NCBI GenBank assembly: GCA_949070545.1
Contig: CARTQV010000038.1
Span: 1-7,290, forward strand
Reading direction: 5' to 3'
DNA: 7,290 nucleotides
Source of the DNA: an uncultured Candidatus Saccharibacteria bacterium
GTDB taxonomy: Bacteria; Patescibacteriota; Saccharimonadia; Saccharimonadales; Saccharimonadaceae
The notes beneath the pieces are model-generated. The model worked only from the letters and a program-made list of their open reading frames with translations. It made no database searches and was not told the origin of the DNA. The translations under genes and the position numbers were made by a program. Positions 5,942 through 7,290 of this stretch are shown piece by piece. How positions within the stretch are numbered: the stretch's first letter is position 1; each line of letters starts with the position of its first letter.

Positions 5942-6017
5942 GGGGGCATAGCTCAGTGGTCAGAGCAGGCGGCTCATAACCGCTTGGTCGCTGGTTCAAA
6001 TCCAGCTGCCCCCACCA
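5942..6017 (+). tRNA. tRNA with anticodon CAT, most likely tRNA-Ile2 (lysidine-modified, reads AUA)
   Basis: A full 76-base cloverleaf with encoded CCA. Acceptor stem GGGGGCA/TGCCCCC (perfect 7 bp), D stem GCTC/GAGC, anticodon stem GGCGG/CCGCT with loop CTCATAA, variable TGGTC, T stem GCTGG/CCAGC with loop TTCAAAT, discriminator A. It is not an initiator: position 1-72 is a G-C pair and the anticodon stem lacks the three G-C pairs next to the loop. From memory, the stretch from the end of the D stem to the T arm (GAGCAGGCG-CTCATAA-CGCTTGGTCGCTGG) closely follows E. coli tRNA-Ile2 (ileX) and not elongator tRNA-Met. TilS would convert C34 to lysidine so the tRNA reads AUA. Elongator tRNA-Met remains the alternative. 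It has its own promoter and terminator. Confidence 0.93.
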
Positions 6018-6033
6018 ACAGAGGTGAAAGAGG

Positions 6034-6064
6034 TCTCGAAACTCCGAAAAGTTCGAGATTTTTT
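6034..6064 (+). terminator. Intrinsic terminator of the tRNA transcript
   Basis: TCTCGAA (6034-6040) pairs perfectly with TTCGAGA (6052-6058). The stem extends inward by two more pairs past a single bulged A, and six T residues follow directly (6059-6064). It lies 17 bases after the CCA end, so the tRNA is a single-gene transcript. Confidence 0.88.
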
Positions 6065-6095
6065 GACTTTTCAGAGTTCATCGCATGAGTTTGAT

Positions 6096-6128
6096 AAAAA
6101 ATGTGCCCCGTTCTCGATAGAACGGGGC
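6096..6128 (-). terminator. Strong intrinsic terminator for minus-strand transcripts
   Basis: A perfect 10-bp stem, GCCCCGTTCT (6105-6114) with AGAACGGGGC (6119-6128), has a 4-base loop. Read on the minus strand it is followed after three bases by six T residues (6101-6096). On the plus strand only TAAGATTTT follows, so the minus direction is favoured. It ends the transcript of the 6266-6700 gene or of an RNA encoded between. Confidence 0.85.
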
Positions 6129-6262
6129 TAAGATTTTGGTCGGATAGGGGAACTAAATTAATTTCCACGCTATCCAAAAGTGAGAGCAAGAGACGCAATT
6201 TCGCGCCTGGGACCGTCCGATACGGTCTCCAAAGTGTGTCAAGGACTAGAGGCTAGTCCGAA
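6129..6262 (-). other. Hairpin-rich intergenic region; candidate structured RNA or long 3' UTR
   Basis: The tRNA-to-gene interval 6018-6265 holds no credible gene. Upstream of the minus-strand terminator four further hairpins are visible: 6243-6249/6253-6259 (7 bp, 3-base loop); 6211-6216/6222-6227 (6 bp, 5-base loop, with an outer GG/CC after one bulge); 6191-6196/6203-6208 (6 bp); and 6142-6147/6170-6175 with an inner GGAA/TTCC pairing. The third is fully paired only as minus-strand RNA, where one pair is G-U; on the plus strand it would be A-C. This favours RNA made from the minus strand and ended by the terminator at 6096-6128. I could not match it to tmRNA, SRP RNA or RNase P RNA. It may simply be the 3' UTR of the 6266-6700 gene. 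Confidence 0.45.
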
Positions 6263-6265
6263 GAG

Positions 6266-6700
6266 TCAGAGGTTGCGAAGCATATCCTTGTAGTCTGCTT
6301 TTTTCTTTTCTTTTTCTCGCCTCATACATTCTAGCTGTTTGCTTACGCGCGACATTTCAACAACTATCCGCTCAAAATCAGCGAGTTCCTCATCGGACAG
6401 TTTACCAATTTTATGTCGCATTTTTGCAAAAGCAATGGCTTCCCAACGCACAAAACACTCATTATCATCAGAAATCGGTATCCCTAACGGTTTAAGTAGT
6501 CTTTCCCTTTGTTCAAAAAAGATTGAAAAACACCCATTACCTCCTGGCCTAACCATAGCATAACTGGGGCTACAATTATGATAGTCTTTCATCTCTGGAT
6601 CGAGTGGGCAACTACTTCCTAAGTGGAAATTATACTTATCACCCAATTCTCGCCACAAGTCAGTATATGTCTGTCCGGTTACTTCTTTGGTCTTCCCCAT
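6266..6700 (-). CDS. Hypothetical protein (144 aa) with C-terminal coiled coil
   Basis: I do not recognise this protein. It has no signal peptide or membrane helix. The N-terminal 95 residues look globular, with YTDLWRELGDKYNFHLGSSCP (12-32) and a Gly-rich turn RPGGNGCFSIFFEQRERLL (51-69). The rest (about 102-138, SDEELADFERIVVEMSRVSKQLECMRREKEKKK) is a long charged helix, probably coiled coil. Five Cys (31, 43, 57, 82, 125) are spread without a clear metal motif. The start is well supported: AAGGTG lies five bases before ATG, and a plausible promoter is just upstream. A strong terminator lies downstream. It sits beyond the tRNA, away from the housekeeping block, and may be accessory. Confidence 0.75.
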   Translation of the reverse strand: MGKTKEVTGQTYTDLWRELGDKYNFHLGSSCPLDPEMKDYHNCSPSYAMVRPGGNGCFSIFFEQRERLLKPLGIPISDDNECFVRWEAIAFAKMRHKIGKLSDEELADFERIVVEMSRVSKQLECMRREKEKKKADYKDMLRNL

Positions 6701-6718
6701 AACATCACCTTCTTTCCT

Positions 6719-6747
6719 ATTTTAGGCAACAGCAAGAACTTTGGCTA
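6719..6747 (-). promoter_or_regulatory. Putative promoter of the 144-aa gene
   Basis: On the minus strand TAGCCA (6747-6742, 4/6) and TAAAAT (6724-6719, 5/6) are spaced by 17 bases. The start point would be near 6712, at about AAGGTG (6711-6706), giving a very short leader. It lies in the 129-bp gap after the 6830-7288 gene, where I see no clear terminator, so read-through from that gene is also possible. Confidence 0.4.
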
Positions 6748-6829
6748 CTCTCATTCTGCTAAGGTCCTTGGCTTCGCCATAAGTAATAGTAATTCTACTA
6801 CACTACTGCCCGGAACGCAAGCATGAAGA

Positions 6830-7288
6830 CTATCGCCGTCGGTTATTTTGTCCGTTTTGATTATTTTGTCGCATTTGGTTGGCGAAATCGTGAATTTGAG
6901 CTCCAGAGAGATCACCGCCGTGCGGCACAACAATACCGCTCGCTGTTTCAGTTGTGCCGGGCGGGATTGGCCCGTTGCTATGATCAACGTGAAGTTGATA
7001 TGGGATTTCAGCGCGCCCATCAAACGAGCGAATCTTATTCAGCTTTTCAGCAGTCTCCTGTGTTATGCTAACGCGCCCAGCACGTGCGGCTTTTAATGTT
7101 GCTTCGGCAACGTTTGCCATCTGTGTCTTTTGTTCACCTTGAATACTCCCAGTTGACAAATCGGTATTAATACGATTAAGTTCACTTTGGCTAGCATTTG
7201 CCATGGCGCGAATACTAGTTTGACTCACTGTATCGACACTGTTGCTAATATTGCTTCCGTCAGTATCATTAGCCGGGATGTAAGCCAT
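6830..7288 (-). CDS. Hypothetical protein with Asn/Gln-rich basic tail, at the window edge
   Basis: Not recognised. An ATG at 7288 gives 152 residues beginning MAYIPANDTD, which reads like a natural start. Only two bases lie upstream, so an upstream extension or a ribosome binding site cannot be judged and the gene may be partial. The sequence is polar, rich in Ser, Thr, Asn and Gln, without membrane helices or signal peptide. An Ala-rich helical part (about 53-90, QKTQMANVAEATLKAARAG) is followed by a Pro/Gly/His segment (98-126, with VDHSNGPIPPGT and VVPHGGD). The tail is low-complexity, QMRQNNQNGQNNRRR (138-152). The tail suggests disorder and possible nucleic-acid or protein contact, which is speculation. 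Composition differs from the block left of the tRNA. Confidence 0.6.
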   Translation of the reverse strand: MAYIPANDTDGSNISNSVDTVSQTSIRAMANASQSELNRINTDLSTGSIQGEQKTQMANVAEATLKAARAGRVSITQETAEKLNKIRSFDGRAEIPYQLHVDHSNGPIPPGTTETASGIVVPHGGDLSGAQIHDFANQMRQNNQNGQNNRRR

Positions 7289-7290
7289 AT

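Noticed and set aside
5942..6017. Initiator tRNA-fMet reading of the CAT tRNA
   Set aside because: The 1-72 pair is G-C instead of the initiator mismatch, and the three G-C pairs next to the anticodon loop are absent.
5974..6198. Minus-strand open frame of 74 codons ending VGAAGFEPATKRL
   Set aside because: It runs antisense through the tRNA. The AAGFEPAT-type ending is the well-known artefact of translating the complement of a tRNA T arm. It also spans both terminators.
3249..6268. Use of a recoded UGA (code 25)
   Set aside because: murL and the 144-aa gene end at TGA, with a downstream gene start or terminator in the expected place, and no gene needs TGA read-through.
6751..7023. Minus-strand open frame of 90 codons, and a plus-strand frame at 6623-6826
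   Set aside because: They overlap the better-supported minus-strand genes in other frames and have no ribosome binding site. I also tested the A/T-rich interval 6721-6829 for a tRNA-like fold, but no T-arm motif or CCA end was found.
1..7290. CRISPR array, insertion sequence or direct-repeat att sites
   Set aside because: No regularly spaced repeats, transposase motifs, or second copy of the tRNA 3' end were seen. The 6129-6262 hairpins differ from one another and so are not a repeat array.

Overview
The window looks like a compact piece of chromosome from a Candidate Phyla Radiation (Patescibacteria) bacterium, with Saccharibacteria (TM7) the best guess. This rests on the tight gene packing, the dialect of RuvB and of the FtsB/DivIC-like protein, and the gene mix. 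The phylum is an inference; no marker gene settles it. TGA is used as an ordinary stop (murL and the 6266-6700 gene), so the UGA=Gly code of Gracilibacteria/Absconditabacteria does not apply.

Layout. A small plus-strand gene of unknown function (18-248) runs head-on into ruvB, and one hairpin holds both stop codons. From 5873 down to 253 every gene is on the minus strand and nearly gapless. In transcription order they are: a six-helix membrane protein related to the YjdF/DUF2238 group, an FtsB/DivIC-like division protein, MurL, a MurD-family ligase, rubrerythrin and RuvB. Divergent from this block is a tRNA with anticodon CAT, most likely tRNA-Ile2, with its own promoter and terminator. Beyond it lies about 250 bp without a gene but rich in hairpins, read best as minus-strand RNA. 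Two minus-strand genes of unknown function follow (6266-6700 and 6830-7288).

How the genes work together. The central set ftsB-like, murL, murD is a small cell-wall and division operon. The MurD-family ligase overlaps murL by 8 bp and has an altered DSKxTN motif. This points to the alternative route to D-glutamate in peptidoglycan: MurD2 adds L-Glu to UDP-MurNAc-L-Ala, then MurL epimerises the terminal residue. Rubrerythrin (peroxide reduction) has its own promoter with a palindrome across the start region. ruvB (Holliday junction migration) follows 8 bp later and has a good promoter inside the end of the rubrerythrin gene.

Promoters. Four of the six promoter candidates carry an extended -10 (TGnTAnnnT). 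At ruvB and at the ftsB-like gene the -10 sits only 5-6 bases before the ATG with no Shine-Dalgarno, which predicts leaderless mRNAs.
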